Under the pieces are notes generated by a model, which worked only from the letters and a program-made list of their open reading frames with translations, was not told the origin of the DNA and did no database searches. Made by a program: the position numbers and the translations under genes. This document shows, in pieces, positions 1-13,400 of a DNA stretch of 64,000 nucleotides. The number at the start of each line of letters is the position of its first letter. Positions within the stretch are counted from its first letter, which is position 1. Source of the stretch: Sipunculus nudus (taxonomy: Eukaryota; Annelida; Sipuncula; Golfingiida; Sipunculidae); NCBI GenBank assembly GCA_026874595.1, contig CM049316.1:23829839-23893838 (forward strand), written 5' to 3'.

Positions 1-275
1 AGAAGGGCAAAATGCAAACTCGATCTGTAACGGGTCATTATCAAGGAACACACCAAAAATCAGGCCAGTATGCAGGCATTGTGAAAAAAAGTCCATACAT
101 GTGCATTTTTCATAAAAATTTCTGTCTTTCATGAATCTTTCTATGTTCAGGATCTGTCATATGGTAAAAAATAGGTTAACTGGGACGAAACGCGAACTCG
201 ACCTGTAAGTGGTCATTATGCGGCAACACACCAAACATTGGGCCAGTATCTGTAAGCATTGCATTGCGAAACTAG
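1..275. repeat. Diverged units of ~180-bp satellite
   Basis: Two degenerate copies of the unit that dominates 951-2575, recognised by CACCAAAAATCAGGCCAGTAT and ACCTGTAA-x-TGGTCATTAT. The left edge is cut by the window. The array is interrupted at about 275 by another repeat. Confidence 0.8.
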
Positions 276-950
276 AATATTAGCAAAAGCTGGTAATCAG
301 TTATGAATTTAAATTGGAGAGGTATGTGCCATGTTTTATAACAATCCACCAAATGCTTCCTGAGAAATATCCCCCTAAGTTTTTTTTCTATACTAAGCTC
401 TGTGACCTTGAAAAGTAGGTCAAGACCACCCATCTTTGAACCTGACCAAAATTTTGTAAATATGACGCAAAAGCACTGAAGTAATGAAGTTCCTTAGTTG
501 AATACCTTTGGAGATATCCTGCACAAAGGCCAAAATTGAAAAATCCGATAAAATTTCATTAAAAAATCAGAAATTGCAGGTGACAACACCAAAATTGTGC
601 AGCACGTACAGACCATCAGTCCCAATGATCATAGTAAGTTTTGTGAAAATCCACACAATGGTTCCTGAGATATAAGCTTCTGAGGGTTTTTCTATAATCA
701 GCTCTAAAATGTAGAAAAATGGGTCAAGGTCACCCATCTTCAAACTTGACCGAGATTTTATCGACATACATCTTCACTGATGAAATAAAATTCCAACGAT
801 GAATCCTTTTAGAGATATCCCGCTCACAAGGTAAAAGTTAACAGACGCGGAACGGAAGGACAGACGGACACCCGACAGACAGATGGACGGATAGACGGAC
901 AGCTTGGGTGACGACAATAGCCCATCAGCCTATGAGCTGAGGGCTAAAAA
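276..950. repeat. Element nested inside the satellite, with GGACAGACGGAC...GAGGGCTAAAAA tail
   Basis: Two tandem ~320-bp modules, each containing a TGACC-rich line (AGGTCAAG...CACCCATCTT) and a GAGATATCC motif. They are followed by a GACGGAC-type tract (about 855-905) and a tail ending GCTGAGGGCTAAAAA. The satellite breaks after GCATTGCGAAA and resumes with GTACATGTACATTTGTC, so this looks like an insertion within one satellite unit. Confidence 0.65.
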
Positions 951-2575
951 CAGCTGTACATGTACATTTGTCATGAAAATTTATATTTTTCATGAAATTT
1001 TCTATGTTTAGGAGCCATAAAACAATCAAAAGAAGGTCAACTGGGTTGAAACGCGAACTCAATCTGTAACTGGTCATTATCTGCATACACACCAAAAATC
1101 AGGCCAATATCTGCAGGCATTGCGAAAAAAAGCCTGTACATGTGTATTTGTCATGAAAATTTCTATTTTTCATGAAATTTTCTAAGTTTAGAAGCCCGAA
1201 AATGGTCAAAAGTAGGTAAACCGGGAGGAAACGTGAACTCGATCTGTAACTGGTCATTATCTGCATACACACCAAAAATCAGGCCAATATCTGCAGGCAT
1301 TGCGAAAAAATTCCGTTCATGTGTATTTGTCATGAAAATTTCTATTTTTCATGAAATTTTTTTAAGTTAAGGAGCCGTTAAACAGTCAAAAGTAGGTCAA
1401 CCGGGAGGAAACGCAAATTTGATCTGTAACTGGTCAATATCTGCAGACACACCAAAAATCAGGCCAATATCTGCAAGCATTGCGAAAAAAAGTCCGTACA
1501 TGTGTATTTGTCATGAAAAATTCTATTTTTCATGAAATTTTCTAAGTTAAGGAGCCTAAAATGGTCAAAAGTAGGTCAACCGGGAGGAAACGCGAACTCC
1601 ATCTGTAACTGGTCAATATCTGCAGACGCACCAAAAATCAGGCCAATATCTGCAAGCATTGCGAAAAAAAGTCCGTACATGTGTATTTGTCATGAAATTT
1701 CTATTTTTCATGAAATTTTCTAAGTTAAGGAGCTGTAAAACGGTCAAAAGAAGGTCAACTTATAGGATGGCAAACTTGATCTGTAACTGGTCATTATCTG
1801 CCCACACACCAAAAATCAGGCCAATATCTGCAGGCATTGAGAAAAAAATTCCGTTCATGTGTATTTGTCATGAAAATTTCTATTTTTCATGAAATTTTCT
1901 AAGTTAAAGAGCCTAAAATGGTAAAAAGTAGGTCAACCGGAACGAAACGCGAACTCCATCTGTAACTGGTCAATATCTGCAGACACACCAAAAATCAGGC
2001 CAATATCTGCAAGCATTGCGAAAAAAAGTCCGTACATGTGTATTTGTCATGAAAATTTCTATTTTTCATGAAATTTTCTAAGTTAAGGAGCCTAAAATGG
2101 TCAAAAGTAGGTCAACCGGGACAAAACGCGAACTCCATCTGTAACTGGTCAATATCTGCAGACACACCAAAATCAGGCCAATATCTGCAAGCATTGCGAA
2201 AAAAAGTCCGTACATGTGTATTTGTCATGAAATTTCTATTTTTCATGAAATTTTCTAAGTTAAGGAGCTGAAAACGGTCAAAAGAAGGTCAACTGGGAGG
2301 AAAGCAAACTTGATCTGTAACTGGTCATTATCTGCCCACACACCAAAAATCAGGCCAATATCTGCAGGCATTGAGAAAAAAAGTCCGTACATGTGTATTT
2401 GTCATGAAAAATTCTATTTTTCATGAAATTTTCTAAGTTTAGGAGCCGTAAAACGGTCAAAAGTAGGTCAACCGGGACGAAACGCGAACTCGATCTGTAA
2501 CTGGTCATTACCTGCTCACACACCAAAAATCAGGCCAATATCTGCAGGCATTGCGAAAAAAAGTCCGTACAACTG
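951..2575. repeat. ~180-bp tandem satellite, about nine units
   Basis: AGGCCAATAT recurs at about 1101, 1281, 1461, 1640, 1818, 1997, 2175, 2352 and 2532, giving a 177-180-bp period. Each unit also carries CATGAAAATTTCTATTTTTC, AAGTAGGTCAACCGGG and CTGTAACTGGTCA. Small ORFs here are by-products of the repeat. Confidence 0.95.
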
Positions 2576-2657
2576 TTTGATTTCGGAAGGACGGAAGGAC
2601 GGAATGACGGACATGGGTGAAACTATATGCCCCGGCCACTTTGTGGCGAGGCATAAA
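2576..2657. repeat. GGAAGGACGGAAGGACGG tail closing the satellite
   Basis: GGAAGGACGG-type tract followed by CCCCGGCCACTTTGTGGCGAGGCATAAAAA (with a CCACTTTGTGG inverted motif). It replaces the second half of the last unit, in the same place where the nested element interrupts the array. Confidence 0.6.
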
Positions 2658-2942
2658 AACAAAATATTTACAAGCATTACAGTAACCTGGACACTAGGAA
2701 CTCCCGGGCAGAATTTGTATTATAACCAAGAATACTTTAAGATGGGGCAAGTGTAACTTAAGCGGGGCCATAAAATTAATAGAATTGTTTTTATATGATG
2801 GTAGGATGCATCTCTAGTGGAAAGGCATTTTTATCTGTGGAAAGACAAACCTGTATCAATGCCTATCTATTGGAAAAGTGAAAATTTCAACATATTATGA
2901 TACATGTTATTGACCACAATATTTTATCCTGTTACTATGAAA

Positions 2943-3121
2943 TACAGTTGAACCTCTGAATTATGGGCACTGGTGGGACCAGATATTTTGTCTGCAATAG
3001 AGAGATGCCCTAAGTAGGGAGGTCAGATTTTGGGACCTGCTTTCTACGGACTGCCCGAGAGTGGCCATAAATAGAAGGTTCTTGTAGTACAGAGGTGCCG
3101 ATCAGGAAAGGTTCCACTGTA
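2943..3121. mobile_element. TA-flanked MITE, CAGTGGAACC family
   Basis: Left end TACAGTTGAACCTC, right end GGTTCCACTGTA. Imperfect inverted termini flanked by TA dinucleotides, as expected of Tc1/mariner-derived MITEs. 179 bp; no transposase. Confidence 0.75.
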
Positions 3122-3463
3122 TATATAATGCCCAAAAAAATTTCTAATTTCCTGGGATAAATGTATCAGAAACAGATTAATATGTTATGAGAAACATAAT
3201 TACATATTTATGAAAATTAATTAGGTGAATATAATCACGGTAAGGTGCAGTGGTAAACAGAATATGACACTGTTATAATTAAATGATAAGTCTAGGTAAA
3301 ATATTTCTGCTCTGCTTAGCAAGGACCTCTAAAGTCATTCATGAACTTTAACTTATAGGTGCATAATTTTTACCTTAAACAGTCTGTATTAGATGTATTT
3401 TTAAGAAAGGTTAATGGTTCAGTCAGTCACAAATATATGTTGACCGCAAATTATATGTGCGGG
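3122..3463. other. AT-rich spacer, nothing recognised
   Basis: No long ORF, repeat or RNA motif was recognised between the MITE and the 504-bp repeat. Confidence 0.5.
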
Positions 3464-3967
3464 TTTTAAAGGTACATAATCAGGAGCAATATCGTGCCTA
3501 TTCTTCACACTATCAGTTCAGTTTTGCTTTATACGAAGGTATCCCAGCAAAACCATCCCAGCAATCAACCTCAGTACCTCGCATACGGCTGTTATACAAC
3601 TTGTTATGGCTCTGTGTGTTGGTAAACACAGTCCACATGTGTATGTTTACCATAACAAGGCCGCGTGGCCGGAGGTCCGATTGTGAGACGCAAAACGCGA
3701 TATTTCAGTCAACGGGAACACGTATTAGATTTTTCGGGCCAAGTCAGTCAGGGCATCTCCTGATTGACTAGTTTTGTGGCTCCGCGATGCACACGGCCCC
3801 ACGCGCTGTGTTTATGTTGACACCTTTGATCGCGCCCGGTCCACTGTTTTTAACACTCGTTTACAGGAGTAAGCAAACGGTTTCAAGGCAATATAATTGC
3901 AGGTACATATTTATTTAAAGGGAAGCAGCTATTTTTCATGTTAATTCAAAATGCGTTATAGATGATT
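3464..3967 (+). repeat. 504-bp dispersed repeat, copy 1
   Basis: Nearly identical to 28546-29049 in the same orientation; only about ten differences were noticed. It begins TTTAAAGGTACATAATCAG and ends ATGCGTTATAGATGATT. It contains a hairpin, TTGTTATGG...GGTAAACA / TGTTTACC...CCATAACAA (about 3600-3658), and a GC-richer core (GGCCGCGTGGCCGGAGGTCC). No terminal inverted repeat or TSD was recognised. A 104-codon ORF inside looks accidental. Confidence 0.9.
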
Positions 3968-4869
3968 GGGCCCCTTTAATGAAAATTCAGTCAGGTACCA
4001 TAAATGTACAATATGTTCAGGTCAAAGGTAAATGTAATACAAGGGACCTGTGCTCAGCTGACGTTAACCTTGAAGGTAAAAATCTAAAATAATATCTAAT
4101 GGAGATAAAGTGTAAGAGGAAGAGGTAATAAAGGCCATGGTTGGTTTATATGATTGGTTTGTATTGATGAGCAAGAAATTGTTGCAACAAATATTTTGTG
4201 ACCTGACCATGTGTTTCCTAATGTTGAAACTAAAGCATGTGAGCAGTTTGTGAACAAATGATCTGTACTATTACCGTGATCATTAGTTGGTTATTCGATT
4301 AACTGTTGACATTTCAGTAGTTTACACATTTGTTCAATTGCATCTATTTTTTTGTATAATATATATTATTAAATATATATGTATTTTTTTAATGAAATGT
4401 ATACAGTTGAAATATAGCTAATTAACAACATAAAACAGGGCAAACAAAGCCTGATCTCAAAATCTGCTGAGGCAGGAAAATAATGAACAAATGTTTGTAT
4501 TAAATCCTGATTTTTTTATCACATCAATTATTTTCTAATTAAAGTTTATATTTCTATACATTTCCAATTTAACATATATATCTGAATATAAAAGCTCAAT
4601 TGCATCATCATAAATCTCAATCTTGTCAGATAACACCACATCATGCATACAAATGTTTATTTATTTTTTACCACAAAAATATATCTTTTTAATCTGCAAA
4701 ACAATAAATATCTAAAAATAATACTTGATTTAGATTTCACAATTTTAAACTGTGTCTTTATTTATCCATAATGTGCTTCATATTTTATAATAATTTAAGC
4801 ATACTGATGGGTTCATTTATATTATTTGTTAAAATCATTAAAAGAAAATTGATTTCTTAAAAAATGCTA
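3968..4869. other. AT-rich stretch without recognisable genes
   Basis: Strongly AT-rich and free of long ORFs. The right part (after about 4640) weakly resembles 31870-32010 and may be the diverged 5' part of the repeat pair described next. Confidence 0.5.
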
Positions 4870-5927
4870 CATTACACAACATTGCACCTTCTGGATTACA
4901 CCTTGAATTATTTTTTCAAGTAAAGTTTTTGCATATCGGAGTGGAAACAGCATTACAATTAAGGAGATACAGTGAAAACAATAACAATTACTGCATAACA
5001 CTTGGTGGGTTGGGTTTGCGGGGGGGGGGGGGGGGGGGGGGGGGGGAGGGGGGATTGGGGTGGTGATATGAGAATAACTGTACACCTGTCACAGCAGGGG
5101 ATCTCCCCCAGTGACTGTAACAAATCAGAAACCCTGGCATAGCTGACTTCCAGTGGCCTGGAGTGGGACCCTGCATCTGTAATCAAAGCAAGTGACTACA
5201 GAAAAAAAAACAATAACTAGCTTAATTTTCAAGCTTTTATTTTCAAATTTCAGATTTAGACAAACTAAATATTTATGTTAACATGCTGTGAAAATTAAAT
5301 CAATGGTGCTTACAGGAAAAAAACGTGCCGTGGTCAAAGTTGGGCAAAATTTAAGGTACTGATTTTTTTTTATGCTAATAACTTAAAAAATTTACAAAAT
5401 TCAGATCTAATTTTGGGTAAACAATTGAATCTTAATTAAACATAGTTATATACTTGAGAAAATAGACTCTAGTTTCAACATTTTTCATGTTAAGTGAGTT
5501 ATTATTTTTCCTGATTTTTTTACAAAGTCCATTATGTTTGGGCCCATAACTTAAAGAATTTATACTTTACAGACTTAATTTTTGGCATGTACATAGGAAC
5601 TATATAGAGGAATATTTATGGTAAATATAAGGAAAAACAGATGAGTGGTTTTGATATTAGGCAGTCCTGAAGTGTGAAAATAAGATTTTAATAAAAAATT
5701 GAGGTTTTTCCTTAATTTCTCAAAGGAACGAAGTCACAAAGACCCAGTTTTCGGCTTGGTAGGAGATCTTGGGGACATCTAACATTATGCTTAATTTTGG
5801 ATTCCTAGGTCTTACGGTTTCAAAACGTGCCACATCTACGGACGGACGGACGGACAGACGGACAATGGACCAGGACAATGGACCAGGACTATAGCCCAGA
5901 TGACTTATAGTCAGCTGAGCTAAAAAA
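4870..5927 (+). repeat. Diverged ~1.1-kb dispersed repeat, copy 1, with 27-nt poly-G
   Basis: It aligns by eye with 32010-33350: TTCTGGATTA near the start, GTTGGGCAAAAT-x-TAAGGTA, TATGCTAATAACTTAAAAAA, TTTTTTACAAAGT-x-CATT and the tail (CGGACGGACGGAC ... GATGACTTATAGTCAGCTGAGCTAAAAAA). Both copies carry a poly-G run (here 5020-5046) in the same relative place. Confidence 0.7.
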
Positions 5928-8900
5928 GTCAATTATTTTAATTGAAAAATATCCCTGGAAATACAGATGTGAAATGTATGCTACAGTGAATTGCACAACA
6001 CAATAATTTTTTTTTTTCAAGCTTCTGCTTGTAATATCCCAGGAAATATAAGGGAAGCATGCAACAGTGGCCCTTTCCAGATGTTTAGAATACCAATGTC
6101 ATGTTTATATATTTATGGGAGGTGACCAGATTCAGGCTGGATTTTATTATGGTATATTTTACCTCTGCACATTCTCTGTGTGCAGTGGACTCTTTGAAAC
6201 TTTTACATTGCACTAGTGGACCTGGGCTAATAAAAGTGGACATCTCCAGCCAACCAAGTCATCATGAAAGGAATTCCTCTGTATCTTACAGTGAAACATC
6301 TTGTAAAGTGTTGATCTCAAGTCAAACATAACAAACTACACCAAGGAATCAATCAAAACTACAAGTAGTACACCATTATATAAATCATAGCTAAATATTC
6401 CAATAGATATGATATAAAGGATGGTATGTGAGATAATTCAACCTACTGTGCATTAATTATCAGCATGTCACCAGCAATATACTATAAACAGATCTGGTTA
6501 CAGATCATATTAAAACATAACATATTGTTTGAAAATGTACAAATCAAAGCACTTTCAGTGTTCTCCTTAATAACATAACAAGCCAACATACTGCTTAAAC
6601 TTTTATCAGATTTCTAACTGGACAACACAACACCAAAAGGCACATTTAATCTCCAATATCAAATTACATGTCTTCTCCATTATATGCATAACCTCTCAGT
6701 GAGATATCAAGAGGCATCTTGTGACATGCAATGCATTACAATTCAGTCATAAAATGATAAAAATTAATAAGAGACACATAGGTCCTGGTTCTCAGTTGAT
6801 GACCTTGTGAAATTTTTGCATTATAATAGTAATACATTTCAAATAAGAATCCTTGTAGCTAAGAGGAAGGAAATAATAAGTTCCAATGAAATGTAAAATG
6901 TAAAATTATGCAGCCACCTGATTTGTCTTAAGGAAATTTAAAATGTAAATAAATGTTATGAATCTCAACTCATCAATCCATCAACAAAATTCTGAACAAG
7001 TGATCTGGGTTATGATTTTTTTAAACATCCATGTTGACAAGGGTATATGAGTTGACTTAACAAATTCCTTACTGTTACACTGATTAGTTCTACTCAAAGT
7101 GTGATAAGATTGTAAATATGATGATTTGAGAATGTGTAAATAGCCAGGAATTAAATATTGGTCTCGAAATACATATCCCTACAGCTCCGCTTGCTAAAAA
7201 GTCAACTCAGCCATAAATCAACAAATGAATTTTGATACTTTTACCATAATAAAAGGGACCTCCTAGAGGGGCATCATGGGTTCTTAATAACATCTCAAAG
7301 CCTTCAAGAATACCTTCATGATTTCTTTTATATTCTTTATGATTCAATGAGTGGATCCTGTTAAGCTCTTTAGAAGATTATAAATGTACTATCAATACTA
7401 GTTAAATCTTCTCAAGTTATCCTAGATTTTAAGGTAGGATATTCCAACCTTTAGAAGATCACGATTGATCCAGATTATTGGCTAGCTCAACAACAATATC
7501 TTCCTGTTTATTCATGTGTGAAACATAACACTGAATAGATTATATAAAGGAAGATTATAGACAAATAAATGCCATGTTAACAAATCAATCATGTGCACCC
7601 AATTTTAAGACCATACCGGTATATCAAATGAGGCAAATAACATGCTCAGAAGCATACTTCAGAATCACAAAAAATGTTTGGACAGATTTGATATTTGCAA
7701 TTAAATCAAACATATAATATGCATCATATGATTACTTTTTGAATGTTTGTTGCTTATTATTCTAATTTATTTGTTAACTTTGCCATTGTGAAGTTTGATT
7801 AATTTTAAAACACATAACTTGATCCAACAATAGTCACTCAAAAATACACATTTGAAAATTCTTGTCTTAATTGTAGAAAGTGAATAATCATCTCAAAATC
7901 AAGTATTTTTTATTGACTGTTTTGTTTGATCTAGATACTAGAAACTAATTATAAACAAAAGTTCATTATGGACCCATTTTAATTTGTAAAATCCCCCTTC
8001 ACACTGAATTCTATCAGAAAACAAATAAGGATCGAGTCATTGCCTGAGAAGATTTCTGTTCATGCCAATCTGATTTTATGAAGCCTTTGTGAGGCACAAA
8101 CAATAACTCTCATAAGTAATCTTGATTCAGATTGTGAGTGCATCTATCATGCCTTCAGCACATATTTTTAATCAAAGTTTCACACGAAATCAAGCTTCTC
8201 ATGATATCATGATAGCAACTTTATCACAATAAAATTAAATTTATGCTGCATTAAAGTAATACAGTTAGAGAAGTCACATGAAGATTTAATTTATTGAATA
8301 AAAGTCTAAATTTTGATAAATTAAAATTTGTATCTTAAACAGTGAAAATAAATGTTAAAAAAATAAACATAATAACAATGATTTATTAATTAGAAAGGGC
8401 CTAACTGACCGGAAGTTGGCATGTAAAAACAGTTACAAGCAGTGATTGGTCAAGATGGGGATCTGGGAACTGAAATATACAAACCTGACATACATACAGG
8501 GCACTGACATGGAGCTAGTAGTGAAAGATCATGAAAACTGAGGTGAAACTGTTTGGTAAATCATCTGTGGTAGCCTTTTGACCAACAAGGTTACATTCTA
8601 CATGAAATTTTGAGGATGTGAAGCACTGTCTTTATGTTTCTGCAAGTGACCATTCAGTGTACACTGTGAAAGATGAACAACACTACCTGCCTGGCCACAC
8701 ATTTCTGCATGTGTCTGGCACATATTTACATCTGGATTTAGATTTTACCATCTAAGTGGATACATAGTCTAGGTGTTCTGACTTAGGGTACTGTTGCAGA
8801 AAAAATGAAGCTGGAGAAAACATGAAAAACATTTGACTCATTCCCTGTTGATAGAACTAAATATTATCATCCAGTACATATTTTTATATTATCATGAAGA

Positions 8901-9686
8901 AAAAGGCCCCCTGCAGAATAAGTAAATAGTTTACAATCATGCAACAGGCTGAAAAGAGTCCATAAATACATTTTGACCAGAGTCTGTCTGTCAGTTTGTC
9001 TTGATCTCCACCTGTAATTTCATGTGTTTGCCTTATGGATAAAATTTTGTTGAAAACTGCTGAGTCTTGTGCCATTGTAAGAGAGACTTTGTTAAAGATT
9101 TTCTCTTCACAGGCTTAAAATATTTTAAAATGTTATATACATGGATTCCTGTTATATATTTAGAGGTGGTGTCTGAGGCAAAGAAACTAAATCAGTTTTG
9201 AAGGTTAATTTATCAATAATAATATTTGTATAAAATGGTGGATGGATGCATTCTCCGAGTGCCCTCTAGAGAATAAATATTAACTAAAAGATTCATAGAG
9301 ATAAGGAAATGATAGGCAGATGCACGTGCTGAACATATGAGTCATACTCTATCAGTACAGTAAATTTTCCTGACAATTTTAAGGACAAACCTGAGGAATA
9401 ATTTATCTTTCTGAGACATGTTTTTAGAGATTTTACAATGTGATGTTGTTGATAGGTCAGAGACCTGTGATACACAGACCCAAGGCCATCCATGATGTGA
9501 CATGCCACTGATACAACATTATGTACTGCACCTGGTGTCATGGCCAGATAAGAATTTTACAGTACTCAGTGGAATCCTCCCCCTCTACAGAACACCTAAT
9601 GCTACCACCTGTCAAAGAGAGTGCCTAGCAATGCAGCATTAGTTATCAAAATTATTTGTAGAATCATGTAGAATAAAAGTTTGATA
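5928..9686. other. Long AT-rich low-repeat stretch
   Basis: About 3.8 kb with no convincing exon, RNA gene or transposon. It is less repetitive than its flanks, so it could be intron, UTR or intergenic DNA. Scattered ORFs of 60-80 codons lack splice or family support. Confidence 0.5.
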
Positions 9687-9852
9687 TACATGGGAACCTG
9701 TCTGAAAGACCATGCACCTGTTTTATAAGACCACCTATCTATTAAGACCACCCTTGGGTGAAACAAATACATTCACATTGGTTATAACTGACTCCAATAA
9801 GACCACTTTTGGCCAGTCCCACAGGTGGTCTTATTAAAATGGTTTTACTGTA
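9687..9852. mobile_element. TA-flanked MITE of the 'AAGACCACC' type
   Basis: Ends TACATGGGAACCTG and GGTTTTACTGTA. The interior TATAAGACCACC..., TTGGTTATAAC and GACCACTTTTGGCCAGTC is shared with the MITE at 53328-53492. 166 bp, non-coding. Confidence 0.75.
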
Positions 9853-10276
9853 TTTTGCAAAATAATTCTACTGGATCTGCCTCTTTTTCAAGACATGTAT
9901 ACAATACATGTTTCATAATTTAATGGGGTCTTTCCTAGTAAATGTCCCACCCATTCAACAAGATATCATGAAAACCAGTTCAGTAGTTTATATACATTTC
10001 CTGCCAATAAATAAACAAACAGACACAAGTGAAAACATAACCTCCTTGATAGAGATATATCAAGCAAATTATATAATATGGGCACCTTAATCTCATACCA
10101 ATGAATCAAATATCTATAAATTTCTGACTTGATATTCCTGATCATTTCTCAGTGGAATGATTAAAAGGATTCCGGAGACACAGGCGAATATATCATAAGG
10201 TTCCAATGATTTTTTTTTATATATTATTATTTCATTACTAACAATTTGTGATCCATTACTTTTGTGTACATGAATA
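9853..10276. other. AT-rich spacer between two MITEs
   Basis: Nothing recognised; one 60-codon ORF without support. Confidence 0.4.
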
Positions 10277-10456
10277 TACGGTAAAACTTCACCTGACGAC
10301 TACCTGTTCAGTGACCACCTAAAAATAACAACCACTTGACCATGGTTCCAATTCTTTTTCACTCTTTAAATAAGACCTTGCTTAGATGACCACCTCAAAA
10401 ATGCAACAGTTTTATCAAGGTCCAATTGGAGGTTGTAATTTTGTGGTTTTACTGTA
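10277..10456. mobile_element. TA-flanked MITE, CAGTAAAACC family
   Basis: Termini TACGGTAAAACTTC and GGTTTTACTGTA, 180 bp; interior GACCACC phrases resemble the 9687 copy. Same terminal family as 2943, 53328 and 60298. Confidence 0.7.
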
Positions 10457-13400
10457 TGAATATCAGTAGGCAGTGTCATGACTGATGATAATGGGAGAAA
10501 ATTTCAAAGGAAGTATGGGATGGAGTGGTATGGGGTATTGCTGTTATTTCTAAAAATTCTCTACAAGACGGTTTTTAGACCAAGTCTGTCATGCTTGGCT
10601 TTCCTGATTACAAGTGACATGTATGTACTGTGATGACTGATGTCAAGCAGTTTATTTTATAACAATATATAAAGAGCTGCAGGCTTACAGTACAAACACC
10701 CACAATTTATTATACCTCTTGGGTCAGCCTATGGTACCTAGTTTCACATGATGGTTGCTTGACATGATTTCCCATACCAAGAATTTCTATCAGAATGAAC
10801 ATTCATGGTACAGAGAGAAAAACATAGAGGGGATAGGACTGTATCGCTGTACCATAACCATCTTCTTAAAAATTTTAATGCTGTTGATACTACTGTGAGG
10901 GCATATAATTATATTTATATATATTTCAAAATCATAAGAGATGGCCATACACCTACATTTACTAGCATATGAATCAGAACTACTCTGTATATTCATTTAG
11001 TCTAGCTGCTAGTACAATATACATATTCATAGATATTAAAGAAATGACTTTTGCTGAAAAAAAATATTATAAACGATCATAACCGATATAACAGACATTA
11101 CCTGATGTTAAATCGAAAGTCCTGTGACCCATCACAGACAACAAAAAAGGATTTGTGTTTCTGCAGCAACAAGCCATGTTTGTTGCCAAATACTCCCACC
11201 GGCCGAATTATAAGTGTGCATGTATGGTGAACCTGTGCAGGACGATATGAAGTACACAGGCACAGTTGGAATGATATATGTTATTGTTCGAGATAACCTT
11301 GTTAATGTTATCATACACACAGATGGCCCGGCTCCTTGTCTTGTATATATACATGCATGTTCTGCCACTGAGTGTGTATGTACTCAAACTGATACAATGA
11401 TTCAGTAACATATTTATCTATGTATAATTCAAGTTCCTTAACTTCAAGATAAATAAATAATAACAAACAGCACACACTAACGGTTCAACCTGTTCAATCA
11501 ATTTACTGTAAAAGCTGCATACACACATTAAGTTTCTGTTCTACAATACTATATGCATTCCCAAACTTTTTTATGCATTTTGTCAACAAATTGTGTACAT
11601 TTACCTTAATTAATTAAACCAGACATTATTTTGCCAAATTGATTTCATCATGGGGTATTCCATGCAGTTCTGAGAGCAGAGCCTGTCTGTGCACCAGTTA
11701 TAATACAAATATACAGGAATTTTATGTACATGCAAAATATAGTATGAAATGTTCACATTAGTCTTTGAAGTAAATGAATTCATTCAATAATAACAACATT
11801 CATTTTAGAGGGGGCTTTCACCTGGAAATAAATTAAACAAACGGTAAATTTCATAGATGTGACATACTAGTTCTAAACAATATTTTTAATAATACTTATC
11901 TATTCTGCTACCTTATATGTGTAGGAAAACAACATTACCTGTAACTGAATCTACTGTGTAAGCCAGACAACCATAGTGGAGTAACAAAGGTGATTGAAAC
12001 CTATTTTGCAAATACATTAATTTCATTAAATTATCATTACAAAGTCAAGTCAACAGATGGGAAAATTTTTTCACTTCAGTTTATGTACAAGTTTATAGTC
12101 ATAACTACCAATATAAGTTGGAATTGATATGGTTTGTCACGTGACTGCAGCCAAAACCTGATCAATATTAATGGTTTGGATTCCACTCTACCTGTCTGAC
12201 ACTTGCCACCTGAAGTTCACATCGCTACTCAGAAGGTGCAATCAACAGAGTGCGTTTGGGCCAGTGAATCTGACAAGGCACTTTGTTACAGGTCAGCTGA
12301 ATAAGATACTGACATTGACATTTTGTCCCTAATGATACAGGTAAGTCTGTTATTATCACTGCCACCAGGTTAAGATGAACTCAGCAATACAGGTAACACA
12401 GCTCCTCTTCTCAGAGGTGGATTCCCAAGTAAGATAGTACTGGCATATGTTAATACTGGGTTTCTATTGTGTTTGCATATGTCATTAAAGCACAAGAGCA
12501 TAAAGTAAATATAGCACACCTTGTATGTGAAAATGCTATAGGTGCACAAGTGTGCATCTACCTAGATATCTAAACACAGAACTGAAATAGTTGTATCATA
12601 TTGCTACTACACTTAAACCAGGAGTACCCATACTATGATAGTAATAAAGATTGTGTAACAAAGATTTTTTCCATGTGATAATCTCTTTAGTGTTATTAAA
12701 GTGATAAATCTAATACAATATTAACCTGTAAGCTTCCATTTCTATTTCCTGGCAGGCTGTTAAAACATTTAATTAGTTATTAATACATATGTTCTTGAAA
12801 GTATATTAATATTCTGTTTAGTTGTATTTTTTATGATAAGACCACATTTGACATGTAGGTGGCACTTGTGACAGGATAAACTTTGTATCCAAAATTAATA
12901 ATAAGATTAACATGCAAATAGTTTACCATTCGGAAATATTTGTCATGTTTATACAATTGTTCATATGGTTCAAGGAGAAACCTTGGGGAGTAGGACCATA
13001 TGTAACAGGGTAAAGTTTTTATTCAAATCTAATTTTATGTTGTTCCCAATCTTATAAGTTTATTCTGAATTAGTTAGTTACAAATGTCATGGTTTAACTG
13101 AGAATATCAAGACTGTGATTGTAATGCAGGAATGCCTGCCACACTTGATCAATGTTCACATAATTATGTTTTAATCAAGCAGGACCAAACATGCCAATAA
13201 TTCATAATTAATAGTTTCCAGGCAGTCACAGTTTGTACACTTTGCCAATAGCTCACTAATGATCATGGTAATGGTAACATATACACCGTAAGTTCATGCC
13301 CTTGCAAGTGGAAGTAAGTTGGATCTGTGTGCTTGAGCTTTAGCCACTGGTACCTTTGGGCAGAACTGCTTTGTAGCAACTGTCTGTGGTTAAGTTCAGC

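Noticed and set aside
951-2575. CRISPR-like array (regular repeats)
   Set aside because: Repeats are ~180 bp head-to-tail with no unique spacers, in a clearly eukaryotic context; it is a satellite.
4867-5186. Poly-proline ORFs
   Set aside because: Translation of the poly-G tract on the opposite strand.
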